Assembly (NCBI GenBank): GCA_902363835.1
Contig: CABJBM010000011.1
Span: forward strand, 129,932-193,931
Direction: 5' to 3'
Origin: Lachnospiraceae bacterium
GTDB taxonomy: Bacteria > Bacillota > Clostridia > Lachnospirales > Lachnospiraceae
DNA length: 64,000 nt
The notes beneath the pieces were generated by a model. The model saw only the letters and a program-made list of their open reading frames with translations. It made no database searches and was not told the origin of the DNA. The position numbers were made by a program, and so were the translations under genes. How positions within the stretch are numbered: position 1 is the first letter of the stretch; each line of letters opens with the position of its first letter. Below are positions 35,537 to 45,214 of the stretch, in pieces.

Positions 35537-38500
35537 TTAATCCGCCTTTCTCATACCCAACGAGCATATTATCTGTGTTGGTTTAAAATCGCTATCGTTC
35601 TCTTCTGTAATACACAGCCGGTTCTCCTCTCGAAGCATCACCGCTATACCTGCAAAGTCCTCATCCGAAACATCGCTTTTTATCTGACGAGCCAATACAT
35701 CTCTAGCATGCTCACACAAAGGGAATTTATAGATGTCATCCAAAACCCTTTTGTATTTATCTATGTCAACTAAATTTTCTGTATTTTCGTCAATAAACCG
35801 GTTTATCTTCATATATGCCTTATATCTGATACCTGTTTTTCTACCAAGTGTCCCCATTCCAGTGTATTCGTCCTTTGAAATTTGCTCAATAGCACTTTTC
35901 ACAATTTCATGATGATTCTTAATTCTAGGTTGTGCTTCACAGTTATATTTGCATTCTGCTGCCTTCAGAATTTGATACTGAGACTGAGTAATAACTCTAT
36001 GATAAGAATCAACCCATGAAAAGACATCGTTACCCTGTCCTGTCCTTGAATATACTATAACGCTGTCATCATCATATGTTTCAGTATTATTTTTAGTGCT
36101 AAACACGACATTAGACATTGCCGGAATAAGATGCTTAAGTTCAGGATGTTCATCTGTTGCATTCTTCCAAATCTGATATGCATAAGACGACAAGTCAACA
36201 TCTTGATCAGCCTCATCATCAAGAATTCCTGACTTCTCACTATATATATCAGCTATATTTACAGGATCACCATCGAAGAATACTTCATCTGATCCAACCA
36301 CCTCTGCATTTTGTCTTATACGATTTTTTAGCTTATTTCTTAAACCGATAATCTGCTCAATACCATCTTCCGGTAAAAATGAATAACAAAGTATTTTATC
36401 AGAAGTCTGACCAAGTCTATCTACACGACCAGCTCTTTGTACAAGGCGAATTAATGCCCAGGGTAGATCAAAGTTAACAACAATATGTGCATCCTGCAAA
36501 TTTTGTCCTTCACTCAATACATCCGTTGAAATTAAAACTCTGATTTCATTTTCTTTCGGTATGTCACACTCATTACTTTTTGGGCTAAAACTCTTTACCA
36601 AATTCGTTACATCACCAGACTCCCCAGTTGCCATTCCAATATGAGAAACTCCTTGCTTAATCAACTCATCTCGAAGGTAGATGGCTGTATCAGAGTATTG
36701 TGTAAATATTAGAACTTTATCCTTTTCATGACTTAATGTTAACATTTCCACTAAAGCTTCCAATTTCCTGTCTCGTACCGGATCCCATGCTGGTACTTTC
36801 TTGAGAATTGACAATAATTTCTGGTTATCTTTATTTAAATCATTTGATAAAGATTCATTATTAAACACTCCTGCTCTCAACCATTGAAAACGCTTATGTT
36901 GATTTTTATATATTTCCTCATAGAGTTCCTTGGCCCTTTTCCTAAAATCCTCTTCATAATATACTTTTGAACTTTCCACATTTATATCCGAGTCAGCATC
37001 CTTATCACCATATTCATCAAATTCAGAATTAGATTTATCATCTATTTCAATTGAAACTGCACTACCTCCAATCGGAATGGGCAGTCCATTATTTGCAGCA
37101 TATTCGACAATATAGTTCCTTAAAATTAATCTATGTATTGAAAGTATGAATGCAAAACCGCAACTCTCCAGTCTTTTAAAAAGATTAGTTCGACAGAAAC
37201 CTTTTGTCCTATGTCCAGCCCTTGATAAATTATCTAGTATGTGCTGTTCTTCAGCAGTAACCTTTTTACACGCCTTTTTATCTATATAATCAAGCATTGT
37301 GTATCTTGGTAATGCCAAATCATCTAAAATATCAACGACTTCCGCTTCATATAATTTTGCATACTGATCATTCGTATCTTCTATCGACATTGGAAATGTT
37401 ATTTTTTTAGGAAGTCGATCAGAGAAATAGGAACGTAAACCATTAGAAAATTCTAGATACTTTCTTCCGTTTGCATGATCCGTATGTGCATAATTATTCT
37501 TAATAAAGCCCCTTGTTCGTCTTACAAGATACAATCTCATTAATTCACGCCAATCATCAGCATTCATACTTTTTTCAAAAGCAGAAATACTATGAACTGG
37601 TATATTATCGTGCTTCATATGAAATTGAACCGATCCACCTAATGTCTCTATATATCTCTCTGGTCCAATACCCAAATCAAGATCTTCAGGAATGAAAAGT
37701 TTAAGTTGACTTGCTAAATCCTTATATGACTTATTATAAGGTGTGGCCGAAAGCAAAATTACCTTACTTTCATTTTCTTCAATATATGCCCTAACGACCT
37801 TATAAGTCTTGTTCTCACTGTTTCTGAAATTATGGCTTTCATCTATGATAACTAGCCTATACCGTTTTAATGTTACTAGCTCTGAAATTATCATGCTATG
37901 TGATAGAACATGTGCATGTAGACCATACTTCTCCACATATCCCTTCCACATACCCACAAGATTTTTGGGGCATAAAATGAGAGTATTAAGCATAAGATCT
38001 TCTTCCATGATCTTAGCAATAGCACAAGCAGTTATAGTTTTACCAAGACCAACAACATCACCTACCATCACACCATTACGTTTATGTAAATGCTGAGAAG
38101 CGATCAATACCGCCTTCTGTTGAAAATCTAGTAATGTTGTTTGGAATTCACGTGGTAGTTTAAACTCACTAATTCCACTTCGCGCTTCCTGCGATAAATG
38201 ATAAGCCATCTTCATATAAACATAGTATGGTAAAATATCGTCTACTCTTGCCCAACTGTTTTCAATAACCTCAATCAGTTCTTTAGTAATATCAATGCAC
38301 CATCTACTATTCCATCTATGGTCAAACCACTTAGACAGTTTTTCTGCTGCATCTTGTTCGAGAATATCTACATTCAATTCTCCTTGGTTCCGTAAACCTG
38401 AAAAAGTAAAATTACTACTACCAATTAATCCAACTGCATTTGTGATACTATTTGAAGTATATGAAAGATATAACTTTGCATGCAACTGATACTCTAAAAA

Positions 38501-38914
38501 TAGTTTTACTACTACTTTACCTGATTTCAATTGCTTAACCAACTTTTTAATCGTTATTTCATCATCATCAGTAGGTACACCGGCTTCTAACTGTTTTTTT
38601 AATTCTTCAGCAAGTTTCCGTTTTATTTTTGATGCCTTTTCATTATCAATTAATTCCCCATCCGGATCAAGACTATCAATAATAGATTCAAATGGAGTTT
38701 TAGTCATACCAACAAGGAGTCGACAATATCGTATTACCTTTTTACCATCTTCACTTACTTCCATTCCTTCTAAGTTGTCAATATCTTTACATACCGTTTT
38801 CCAGCCTCTTATATTAAAGTAGCCAACACAATAATCCACTCTTTTTGCTATATTCAAATGCTGCATTAATCCATCGGCAAATTTCTGTCCGATATTATCA
38901 TAAATTGTAGGCAT
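35537..38914 (-). CDS. PLD-nuclease / SNF2-helicase fusion protein
   Basis: A 1125-residue protein. Residues 1-200 are a phospholipase-D-type domain with HAKLYL (H145, K147) and GSSN (165-168). Only one HKD motif is present, so catalysis would need a dimer. An SF2/SNF2 helicase follows: GDVVGLGKT (285-293), DESH (358-361), LLSATPYN, and the C-terminal half with LSEGQNLQDAHIVVNFD and LVQRAGRVDRLGQ. The last 250 residues are uncharacterised. It is first in the three-gene methylase module (3 nt to the N6 methylase), so it is the likely translocating effector that attacks unmodified DNA. Confidence 0.88.
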   Translation of the reverse strand: MPTIYDNIGQKFADGLMQHLNIAKRVDYCVGYFNIRGWKTVCKDIDNLEGMEVSEDGKKVIRYCRLLVGMTKTPFESIIDSLDPDGELIDNEKASKIKRKLAEELKKQLEAGVPTDDDEITIKKLVKQLKSGKVVVKLFLEYQLHAKLYLSYTSNSITNAVGLIGSSNFTFSGLRNQGELNVDILEQDAAEKLSKWFDHRWNSRWCIDITKELIEVIENSWARVDDILPYYVYMKMAYHLSQEARSGISEFKLPREFQTTLLDFQQKAVLIASQHLHKRNGVMVGDVVGLGKTITACAIAKIMEEDLMLNTLILCPKNLVGMWKGYVEKYGLHAHVLSHSMIISELVTLKRYRLVIIDESHNFRNSENKTYKVVRAYIEENESKVILLSATPYNKSYKDLASQLKLFIPEDLDLGIGPERYIETLGGSVQFHMKHDNIPVHSISAFEKSMNADDWRELMRLYLVRRTRGFIKNNYAHTDHANGRKYLEFSNGLRSYFSDRLPKKITFPMSIEDTNDQYAKLYEAEVVDILDDLALPRYTMLDYIDKKACKKVTAEEQHILDNLSRAGHRTKGFCRTNLFKRLESCGFAFILSIHRLILRNYIVEYAANNGLPIPIGGSAVSIEIDDKSNSEFDEYGDKDADSDINVESSKVYYEEDFRKRAKELYEEIYKNQHKRFQWLRAGVFNNESLSNDLNKDNQKLLSILKKVPAWDPVRDRKLEALVEMLTLSHEKDKVLIFTQYSDTAIYLRDELIKQGVSHIGMATGESGDVTNLVKSFSPKSNECDIPKENEIRVLISTDVLSEGQNLQDAHIVVNFDLPWALIRLVQRAGRVDRLGQTSDKILCYSFLPEDGIEQIIGLRNKLKNRIRQNAEVVGSDEVFFDGDPVNIADIYSEKSGILDDEADQDVDLSSYAYQIWKNATDEHPELKHLIPAMSNVVFSTKNNTETYDDDSVIVYSRTGQGNDVFSWVDSYHRVITQSQYQILKAAECKYNCEAQPRIKNHHEIVKSAIEQISKDEYTGMGTLGRKTGIRYKAYMKINRFIDENTENLVDIDKYKRVLDDIYKFPLCEHARDVLARQIKSDVSDEDFAGIAVMLREENRLCITEENDSDFKPTQIICSLGMRKAD

Positions 38915-38995
38915 GCCATTCCTCCATCTATACTATCTATATTGCAATTCATTAAAGAACTTATTCATTCTCATTTTAAATTATATTACCATGCT

Positions 38996-39187
38996 TTAAA
39001 AATTTTCCACTTTTAATTCTATATCTTTCGGCTTCTCTGCATCTGCGGGAGTTGCCCAAGAGGAATCAATTTTTGTTGCTCTTGGTATTTGGTTTTCCAC
39101 GCATAATACCTGAATTCCTCTCTTGGACCTCCCCCACCTTTTTGCTGTTTGACGAATTGAGAAATACTCCTTACTTCAATCTCCCAT
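38996..39187 (-). pseudogene. Excisionase-like HTH gene with early TGA
   Basis: A 64-codon frame whose fourth codon is TGA. It then reads EYFSIRQTAKRWGRSKRGIQVL, CVENQIPRATKIDSSWATP and ADAEKPKD, matching small winged-helix regulators of the type EYISIRQAAKKWGIS...LCxxGRIPGAxxxGxxWxIPxDAxKPxD. The ribosome-like AAGGAG lies after the TGA and no ATG follows, so it is probably decayed; start at ATT cannot be excluded. Such genes often precede restriction genes and mark module boundaries. The gap around it (38915-39314) shows nothing else. Confidence 0.5.
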
Positions 39188-39314
39188 AGCTAAAACAGAT
39201 TAATATATCTTGATTATTATAAGCCTATTTACGAATAATATCAATCTAATGACGTGTCTATCATATCTTGTTCAAAAACTGTTTTTCTAATTCTGTAATG
39301 CTGCATCTCCAATC

Positions 39315-40385
39315 TTAAGCATTTGTTACTACATCTCCAAAGTACGCAACAGCAATGGCATTTAACTGTGCAGCAATATCCTTAAAATCACAGTTCAAAT
39401 CAAGCGTTTTTACACTGATTTGGTTCCCACTCATTTTGTAGACATTGTTCGGCTGTATTACTTCGTCAGTTTTTGCATACAACAGCATTCCAGAAACCTC
39501 GTGTGGTTTATCACGGAATTCTAAATCTTTATTCTTTACATATGTGAAAATCTGATACAGATTATTCGAGTGTAAGGTATGCTTATCGTGCAGCGTCTGC
39601 GTTGTATGCGTGTAATACTTCGCATCAATAATAAGGACTTTATTTCTAAGCGATAGCGTAATATCACTCTGCATAACCGGTAGCATTGTTCCAATACCAT
39701 CATCCAGAAACCACGGAATCTGAGAGGCATTAACAGTAAGTTCAGGAAATTCCTTATTGTAATATTCCAGAATGAATTTCTCATACAAGAGACACATTCT
39801 CTGTTCATCCATAAAAGATGCCATCTTATGCTCGCCTTGTTCTGTGGTAAGAAGCATACCTTCTATTATCAACTGGCATAGGCTAATAAGCATTCGATAC
39901 GTCTGGTTATTTTTTTGGAATCTTATCGCCGACCACTTGATAGAATCAGGCTCAATAGTATCAACATTTGAGAAGAATAACATTTCCTTCTTCAGAACGC
40001 TCTTTCGCTCTGAATTTACTTTTGAGTGGCGAAGCAACAGCACAACTGTGGTTTTCAGTATCTGATTCAGAAGATTATTCTCTGAAAGCTCATCATACTC
40101 ACAGGTTAACATCTGCTTTCTGGCCAGTTTAGCTTTAATAGTTCCGGGCATATCTATTTTGCCCCGCATAATCGACATATCTTCTTTTTGATTCAGATAC
40201 TCACGATACAAGCCTTGCTTTAATTGCTGCCCGATACCTTTTGCAAGAATTGCTGCAAAGAGGTTATGAATATTCTCAAATTCCTCTTTTGTTATGTCTT
40301 CATAGTTCGACTGATTTAAGGTGGTGAAAGCATAGGATAACATATAATAGATGTTTTTTATTAGTATACTTTTGTCCTTAGTCAT
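39315..40385 (-). CDS. mcrC: McrC nuclease subunit of an McrBC type IV restriction system
   Basis: A 356-residue McrC. I start it at ATG 40385 (MTKDKSILIKNIYYMLSYAF); the longer in-frame start overlaps mcrB too far. The C-terminal PD-(D/E)XK nuclease reads MQSDITLSL ... KVLIIDAKYY (D, D-x-K), with a later QIFTYVKN helix. The N-terminal part (INIYYMLSYA, IMRGKIDM) contacts McrB. The start codon overlaps the mcrB stop (ATGA), so the subunits are translationally coupled. It cuts DNA when the McrB motor has recognised modified bases. Confidence 0.9.
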   Translation of the reverse strand: MTKDKSILIKNIYYMLSYAFTTLNQSNYEDITKEEFENIHNLFAAILAKGIGQQLKQGLYREYLNQKEDMSIMRGKIDMPGTIKAKLARKQMLTCEYDELSENNLLNQILKTTVVLLLRHSKVNSERKSVLKKEMLFFSNVDTIEPDSIKWSAIRFQKNNQTYRMLISLCQLIIEGMLLTTEQGEHKMASFMDEQRMCLLYEKFILEYYNKEFPELTVNASQIPWFLDDGIGTMLPVMQSDITLSLRNKVLIIDAKYYTHTTQTLHDKHTLHSNNLYQIFTYVKNKDLEFRDKPHEVSGMLLYAKTDEVIQPNNVYKMSGNQISVKTLDLNCDFKDIAAQLNAIAVAYFGDVVTNA

Positions 40386-42772
40386 TGAAATACACCACGC
40401 AAAACATACTCCCAACGCTGCAGCTTTCCTGTATCGTCGAACCAATATTCACTGAGCATAGGCAGGATGTCATAATCTACAATAGACTGCAGCCATTCCT
40501 CAGTGCATTCTGTTTGTCCACAGAAATAGCTGTGTCCAATACAAAAGCCTTTACCCAAAGACTTATCCAGGGTAATTTCCTTATTCAGTTCCTTAACCTT
40601 TGAAACAAGCAACGAAAATGTTTCGTTGTTCAACGTGTGCTGATATTTAACAAAACCTTCCGAATCAAACCCCGGCTCAATGTCAAAGAAACTGAAACGA
40701 CGGCGCAGTGCATAGTCAATCATTGCCAAACTACGGTCTGCAGTATTCATCATACCAATAATATAAAGGTTTTTCGGTACTGTGAAAGAAAGCCCATTGT
40801 AAGCTAATGTAGCCTTTGTGCCTCTGTAATCATGCTCTATCAGCATAAGCAACTCACCAAAGATTTTACTCATATTACCACGGTTGATTTCGTCAATGAT
40901 AAAGAAATATTCCTTATCCGGCTGGTTAGCCGCCTTCTGACAGAAGCGATAGAAAATGCCATATTTCAATTCAAAGCCATCATTCACTGGTTTGTAGCCC
41001 ATCATAAAATCCTCATAGGAATAGTTCTGATGAAACTGTACAAATTCTACCCTGCTCTCATCCTTTTCATCCATCATAGAGTAAGCCAGACGCTTTGCCG
41101 AAAATGTTTTACCAACCCCCGGTGCACCTTGTAGAATGATGTTCTTTTTATTCTTCAACACTGAAACCAGCATATTATAGCGGTTTTCTGTCATGTACAC
41201 TTCATTAAGGAAATCTTCTCTAGTATATTTCTCAGCTTCTTCCTCAAAATCCACCGGATTTTCCTCACGAATCATGTCATAAATAAAGTCATATTCTCCC
41301 TTAGTCAGTTTGAAAAGACTACCTTGTGGATTTACGAAATACTCCATCTTCTCAAGTTCAGGAAAGCTCTTTAATGTCTGATAATCAATTGGTGATGTGA
41401 GACCTTCAACTTTTTCAAAATAAATCTGCTCACCATCTTGCTCTGCTCTAATACGTCCAACTGCCACAATTTGCTTCACAGGATTCGACTCATATCCGAT
41501 AATCATATCGCCGGCTTTAGCATCCAAGAAGTTCTGGAAAATACGTCTCTTATTCCCGTTGTCATTATAAAGTGTGTAGGACTGCACTTCACCTACAGCA
41601 ATGTCAGAAAAGCTCCAGATTTTGGGATTGGCATTCAGCCACCAATATCCGTGTTCTTCTTCTCCAGGAGCAGATGCAGTATACAGTTCGATCTGTGAAA
41701 GATCCACTTTATCAAGAGCCTGTGAAAGCTCATCACGTAATTTCCAGATATAACTGCCTTCTTCATTTTTACCAGCATTTCTGCCGATGTAAAGAATTGG
41801 CCACCAATGAAATTTTTCTGTATCTCGTTCCATCACAGGGCAGCCTGTTTTTTCTGCTACTCGACGTGCAAGTGCAGAGGAGCCACTATTATAGAAATTT
41901 TTGCTTTCGCCATACTTAACAGCAAGCTCTATACAAGTAGCCTGACCTCCATAGTCTTTCATACGCTTCATGATTTCGAGGCTTCCGGTTGTGAATACTT
42001 TTTCATCACCAAGAAGTCCTACCCAATCTTCCACCGTCAGTTTAGGAGAATAGTCCGACGGGAACCACGAATCCAGAGAAGGCTGATCTACATGCGAAAA
42101 GAAGCGGCTAATATAGAAACCTACGTCAATGGTAAGTGTTCTGAACTCTGAGTCTGGATAGCAAGTATCTGTGATCTGCGATTTGAACAAAGCCAAAAGC
42201 TCATTATCCCCCTTAATTTCTTCGCATATCTCATCATAAAGACTGTAGAAATTACGAAGATTATCAATATAGGCACCCTTCTTAAAATGCAGATCGCTAC
42301 CGAGTTCATGTGCTACAGATTTAATTTCACCGTATTTGTAAATGTAATATTTATCAGGGTAACGCAGCCATAAATATGTACTGACAGCATTTTCATACTG
42401 ATAATGCTGACCAGCGCCATTTCCATATTTCTCAAGAAGAATAGATGACTGGTTTTTAAATTCAATAATTCGAGTTACAGAATCCTTGCTCTCATCGAAC
42501 AAAGCGATATACATTGCTCGTACTTCTTCCGGAGCTGTTCTGGCAAAGCTCTGTATCATTCTTGCCGGGAAGTTGTTCATCGACGCAAGTAGATTATATG
42601 TCTTTGCTAACGAACGAGCCAACATATCAGAAAAGTCGATTGAATTCACATCCCAATTGTCCTGAAAACATTTTACTGCTTCCCATTTGTATTTTTCATT
42701 ACCCCACTGAGAGGATACGAAGTTCTCTTTGTACTTCATAAGAGCTTCTTTCAAACGAAATTTATCAAACAT
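40382..42772 (-). CDS. mcrB: EVE-domain McrB-type AAA+ GTPase
   Basis: A 796-residue McrB homologue. The N-terminal 370 residues are a long uncharacterised helical region. An EVE/PUA-like modified-base reader follows at about 375-500 (GYWWLNANPKIWSF, GDMIIGYESNP, IVAVGRI). The McrB-type AAA+ motor has Walker A GAPGVGKT (549-556), Walker B FIIDEINRGN, and the family sensor block GMMNTADRSLAMIDYALRRRF. EVE domains bind modified cytosine, so this subunit probably decides which modified DNA is attacked. It starts at ATG 42772 after AAAGGGGTGA and overlaps mcrC by 4 nt. Confidence 0.9.
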   Translation of the reverse strand: MFDKFRLKEALMKYKENFVSSQWGNEKYKWEAVKCFQDNWDVNSIDFSDMLARSLAKTYNLLASMNNFPARMIQSFARTAPEEVRAMYIALFDESKDSVTRIIEFKNQSSILLEKYGNGAGQHYQYENAVSTYLWLRYPDKYYIYKYGEIKSVAHELGSDLHFKKGAYIDNLRNFYSLYDEICEEIKGDNELLALFKSQITDTCYPDSEFRTLTIDVGFYISRFFSHVDQPSLDSWFPSDYSPKLTVEDWVGLLGDEKVFTTGSLEIMKRMKDYGGQATCIELAVKYGESKNFYNSGSSALARRVAEKTGCPVMERDTEKFHWWPILYIGRNAGKNEEGSYIWKLRDELSQALDKVDLSQIELYTASAPGEEEHGYWWLNANPKIWSFSDIAVGEVQSYTLYNDNGNKRRIFQNFLDAKAGDMIIGYESNPVKQIVAVGRIRAEQDGEQIYFEKVEGLTSPIDYQTLKSFPELEKMEYFVNPQGSLFKLTKGEYDFIYDMIREENPVDFEEEAEKYTREDFLNEVYMTENRYNMLVSVLKNKKNIILQGAPGVGKTFSAKRLAYSMMDEKDESRVEFVQFHQNYSYEDFMMGYKPVNDGFELKYGIFYRFCQKAANQPDKEYFFIIDEINRGNMSKIFGELLMLIEHDYRGTKATLAYNGLSFTVPKNLYIIGMMNTADRSLAMIDYALRRRFSFFDIEPGFDSEGFVKYQHTLNNETFSLLVSKVKELNKEITLDKSLGKGFCIGHSYFCGQTECTEEWLQSIVDYDILPMLSEYWFDDTGKLQRWEYVLRGVFQ

Positions 42773-42788
42773 GGTATCACCCCTTTAC

Positions 42789-42935
42789 TTAAGCATCATG
42801 TAGTCTTTTGTATATTTCTTTTGTAAAAATACCAATCACCTGCCTTTTGATTTCGTCGTTCCCCAACAGCAGCGAGAGGAAATCCTGATTCTGTGACAAT
42901 CCTTCGATGAGCGCGTTATCAATATTCTCAAAGTA
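42789..42935 (-). pseudogene. C-terminal fragment of a type I restriction HsdR-like gene
   Basis: 48 codons and a stop encode YFENIDNALIEGLSQNQDFL, SLLLGNDEIKRQVIGIF and TKEIYKRLHDA. This fits the last helices of HsdR-type subunits, which end in LLxNxxxKxxVxGxFxxxxYxxL. A stop lies just upstream in the same frame and no motor domain is present. It shows that a type I system once stood here. Confidence 0.5.
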
Positions 42936-43005
42936 TAGAACTCAAAGTCTTTGACTGTATTGTTCTTTGCACTTTCATTTACTAATAAAAATTACGATAT
43001 ATTTT

Positions 43006-45033
43006 CTAATTAACATTTTCCACCGCTGATATTGCTATCTCTGTTAATGCATTAACCTTTTCACGCCCTTCATCTCCTGCCACTTCATCTAATAGCGCTT
43101 CAGCCAATTGCTCACGATCGTACTTCAGGCGTTTCAATATTGGTGCATGTCTCAACTCAAAGCTTTTAAATACATCGTCCCATGTATATGTATATACTTC
43201 ATAATTATCTACCTGAACTACCAAACCTATTTTACCCTTGTCTTTAAAAGCTTCATAACGGCTCTTTACATCTTCATCAATCTCTTTACATACAGCGATA
43301 AACTTCCATCTCCTAAACTCACTATTATAACTGGGTTGCTTTCTCACAAAATCCATATAATCTTCAATCTGCCTCAAAACTTTTTTTGATAAGGGAACCT
43401 TTGGCGCTTTCAACTCTACAATAATATTTTCTTCCAACGATGTTTCAAATGATGTTTCTATTTCACGTGAATGACATATAAATATATCCATTCTACGCTC
43501 TTGCTCAACATCCGCCATCAAAATTGAATTTATATCATTTTCCCCATATAAAATATTAATATAATTTTCTAACGCTTTTTGCATTCTCTGATCAGCACTT
43601 GCAAGATTATACTGCTCTCCAAAAAGCCAAAAATGATGCTCAATAATTTTTTGAATATGATTTCTTTCATTTGCGAATTCGGTTAAATCATATACAATAC
43701 TTTTCAATAGTTCTATAACTTTGTATCTATCTTCAATAAATTTTATAGACTCAATAATATTTTCCAGCTTGGTCTTTTTCAAAATATCGGAAAAGTCTCT
43801 CCTTTGCTCCGGAGATAATTCAACGATTTGCTCTATAATATTTAAAACATTTTCTCTTTCTTCTGAACTCAAAAGTAAATTCAAAAAGCCTAATAGTGAT
43901 TTCTCTTGGATGGGTTTTAGCTTATAGAATATTTTAGGTTCAATTCTATACATTTCTTTTGTAACCGTTTCTAAGTCACGTTTTCGCATCCTTCCATAAG
44001 CATCATTGGGGAATATTGGAAATGTCTTTCTTTCCTCTATCATTTTTTTAACTGCATCGTCTGCTCTTTGAGACAAATAAATCCCAAGTTTTTTTTCTAT
44101 AAAAGAAGCTATAAAGCTTTTTAATATTTTAAAATTTTTCTTATCATTCTCTGGTGTAAATAAGCTTACCTGTTCACTTTCCAACTGTGAATTTATATTA
44201 TCCTTATTGTCAAAAAATTCAGATTTTACAAAAACACTATGATTAAAATCAATAGTATTTCTATTAAAAGTAGTTGTTTCTTTGCCCTTTACAGCATCAT
44301 TACTATCAAAATAATAATTACAAAATTTCTCTTTTATTGATTCTTGCCATACAACTAAATTGATTTCAAATTTAACACCATCAATTGTCTTTATAACTTT
44401 TTCACTTAACTTAGTATTGATATATTTTTCATAATTAATAGGCTCTCCATTAACATAAATCCTTATATTTCGATTTTTAAACAAATACAAAAACCATGCA
44501 TATTCTTTTAATAACATGGGTTCAAGCATATTAAAGCTCATATTTTCCATAGTTAATGTATGAATATCAAAAAATTCTACTGTAGTACCAGTTTCTCTTT
44601 TTACTGAAACTTTTGGTCCTGTGCAGTTGATTATTTCTTTTTTATCATTCTCTAATACTATCTCATATTCTTTCATTCCTATATCACTTTTATATACAGT
44701 AATCCATTTTGCACTACGTGCAAAGGTTATAAAAGAGAATCTGCCCTTACCTTTATTTGCTTTTGATTTCATTTGTAATGACATTAAATTTTTTTTCGAT
44801 GCTAAAAAAGCACCAAAAGTATCACTTAACTCTTCGTAACTAATTCCATCACCGTTGTCAGAAATGGATAATTTCCCAACCCCAAATGCGGCATTGTGGT
44901 AGAAATTAATATTTATCTCTGTCGCATGTGCTTCCAATCCATTCCAAATAAACTCACATAATGCCTCTTTATAGTCATTGGTTATACCCGATGTTTCAAT
45001 ACTTTGGTTCTTTACGCTTAAAGGCATAATCAT
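43006..45033 (-). CDS. GHKL ATPase fused to a Shedu-like PD-(D/E)XK nuclease
   Basis: A 675-residue protein of unusual design. The N-terminus is a GHKL (Hsp90/MutL/histidine-kinase-like) ATPase: N-box EALCEFIWNGLEAHATEI, G1 SDNGDG (58-63) and lid KGKGR near 94-98. A middle region of about 300 residues is unknown. The C-terminus (about 465-610) resembles Shedu/DUF4263 nucleases: HHFWLFGEQY, RRMDIFI (D516), IIVELKAP (E540, K542) and KVLRQIEDY (Q555). It starts at ATG 45033 with GGGGGAAGG and stands alone 180 nt after the HNH gene. It is a candidate anti-phage or anti-plasmid nuclease gated by ATP. The function is inferred from domains and neighbours. Confidence 0.75.
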   Translation of the reverse strand: MIMPLSVKNQSIETSGITNDYKEALCEFIWNGLEAHATEININFYHNAAFGVGKLSISDNGDGISYEELSDTFGAFLASKKNLMSLQMKSKANKGKGRFSFITFARSAKWITVYKSDIGMKEYEIVLENDKKEIINCTGPKVSVKRETGTTVEFFDIHTLTMENMSFNMLEPMLLKEYAWFLYLFKNRNIRIYVNGEPINYEKYINTKLSEKVIKTIDGVKFEINLVVWQESIKEKFCNYYFDSNDAVKGKETTTFNRNTIDFNHSVFVKSEFFDNKDNINSQLESEQVSLFTPENDKKNFKILKSFIASFIEKKLGIYLSQRADDAVKKMIEERKTFPIFPNDAYGRMRKRDLETVTKEMYRIEPKIFYKLKPIQEKSLLGFLNLLLSSEERENVLNIIEQIVELSPEQRRDFSDILKKTKLENIIESIKFIEDRYKVIELLKSIVYDLTEFANERNHIQKIIEHHFWLFGEQYNLASADQRMQKALENYINILYGENDINSILMADVEQERRMDIFICHSREIETSFETSLEENIIVELKAPKVPLSKKVLRQIEDYMDFVRKQPSYNSEFRRWKFIAVCKEIDEDVKSRYEAFKDKGKIGLVVQVDNYEVYTYTWDDVFKSFELRHAPILKRLKYDREQLAEALLDEVAGDEGREKVNALTEIAISAVENVN

Positions 45034-45214
45034 AGTACCTTCCCCCTTTTTATAAAATACTTTATCAAATCTATGTAATTTACGATATTAAAATGAATTT
45101 CATCTTATTTAACTTATAATCATATAAGTAAATAACACTTTTCCACTTTAGACCTTATTTACACAAAATATTATCACTTTTCCTTATTAAAATTATAAAG
45201 TTAAAATAAAAAAA

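Noticed and set aside
31152..38914. Complete DISARM system
   Set aside because: No DrmA or DUF1998-type DrmB is encoded nearby, and the PLD domain is fused to the helicase, so only a resemblance is claimed.
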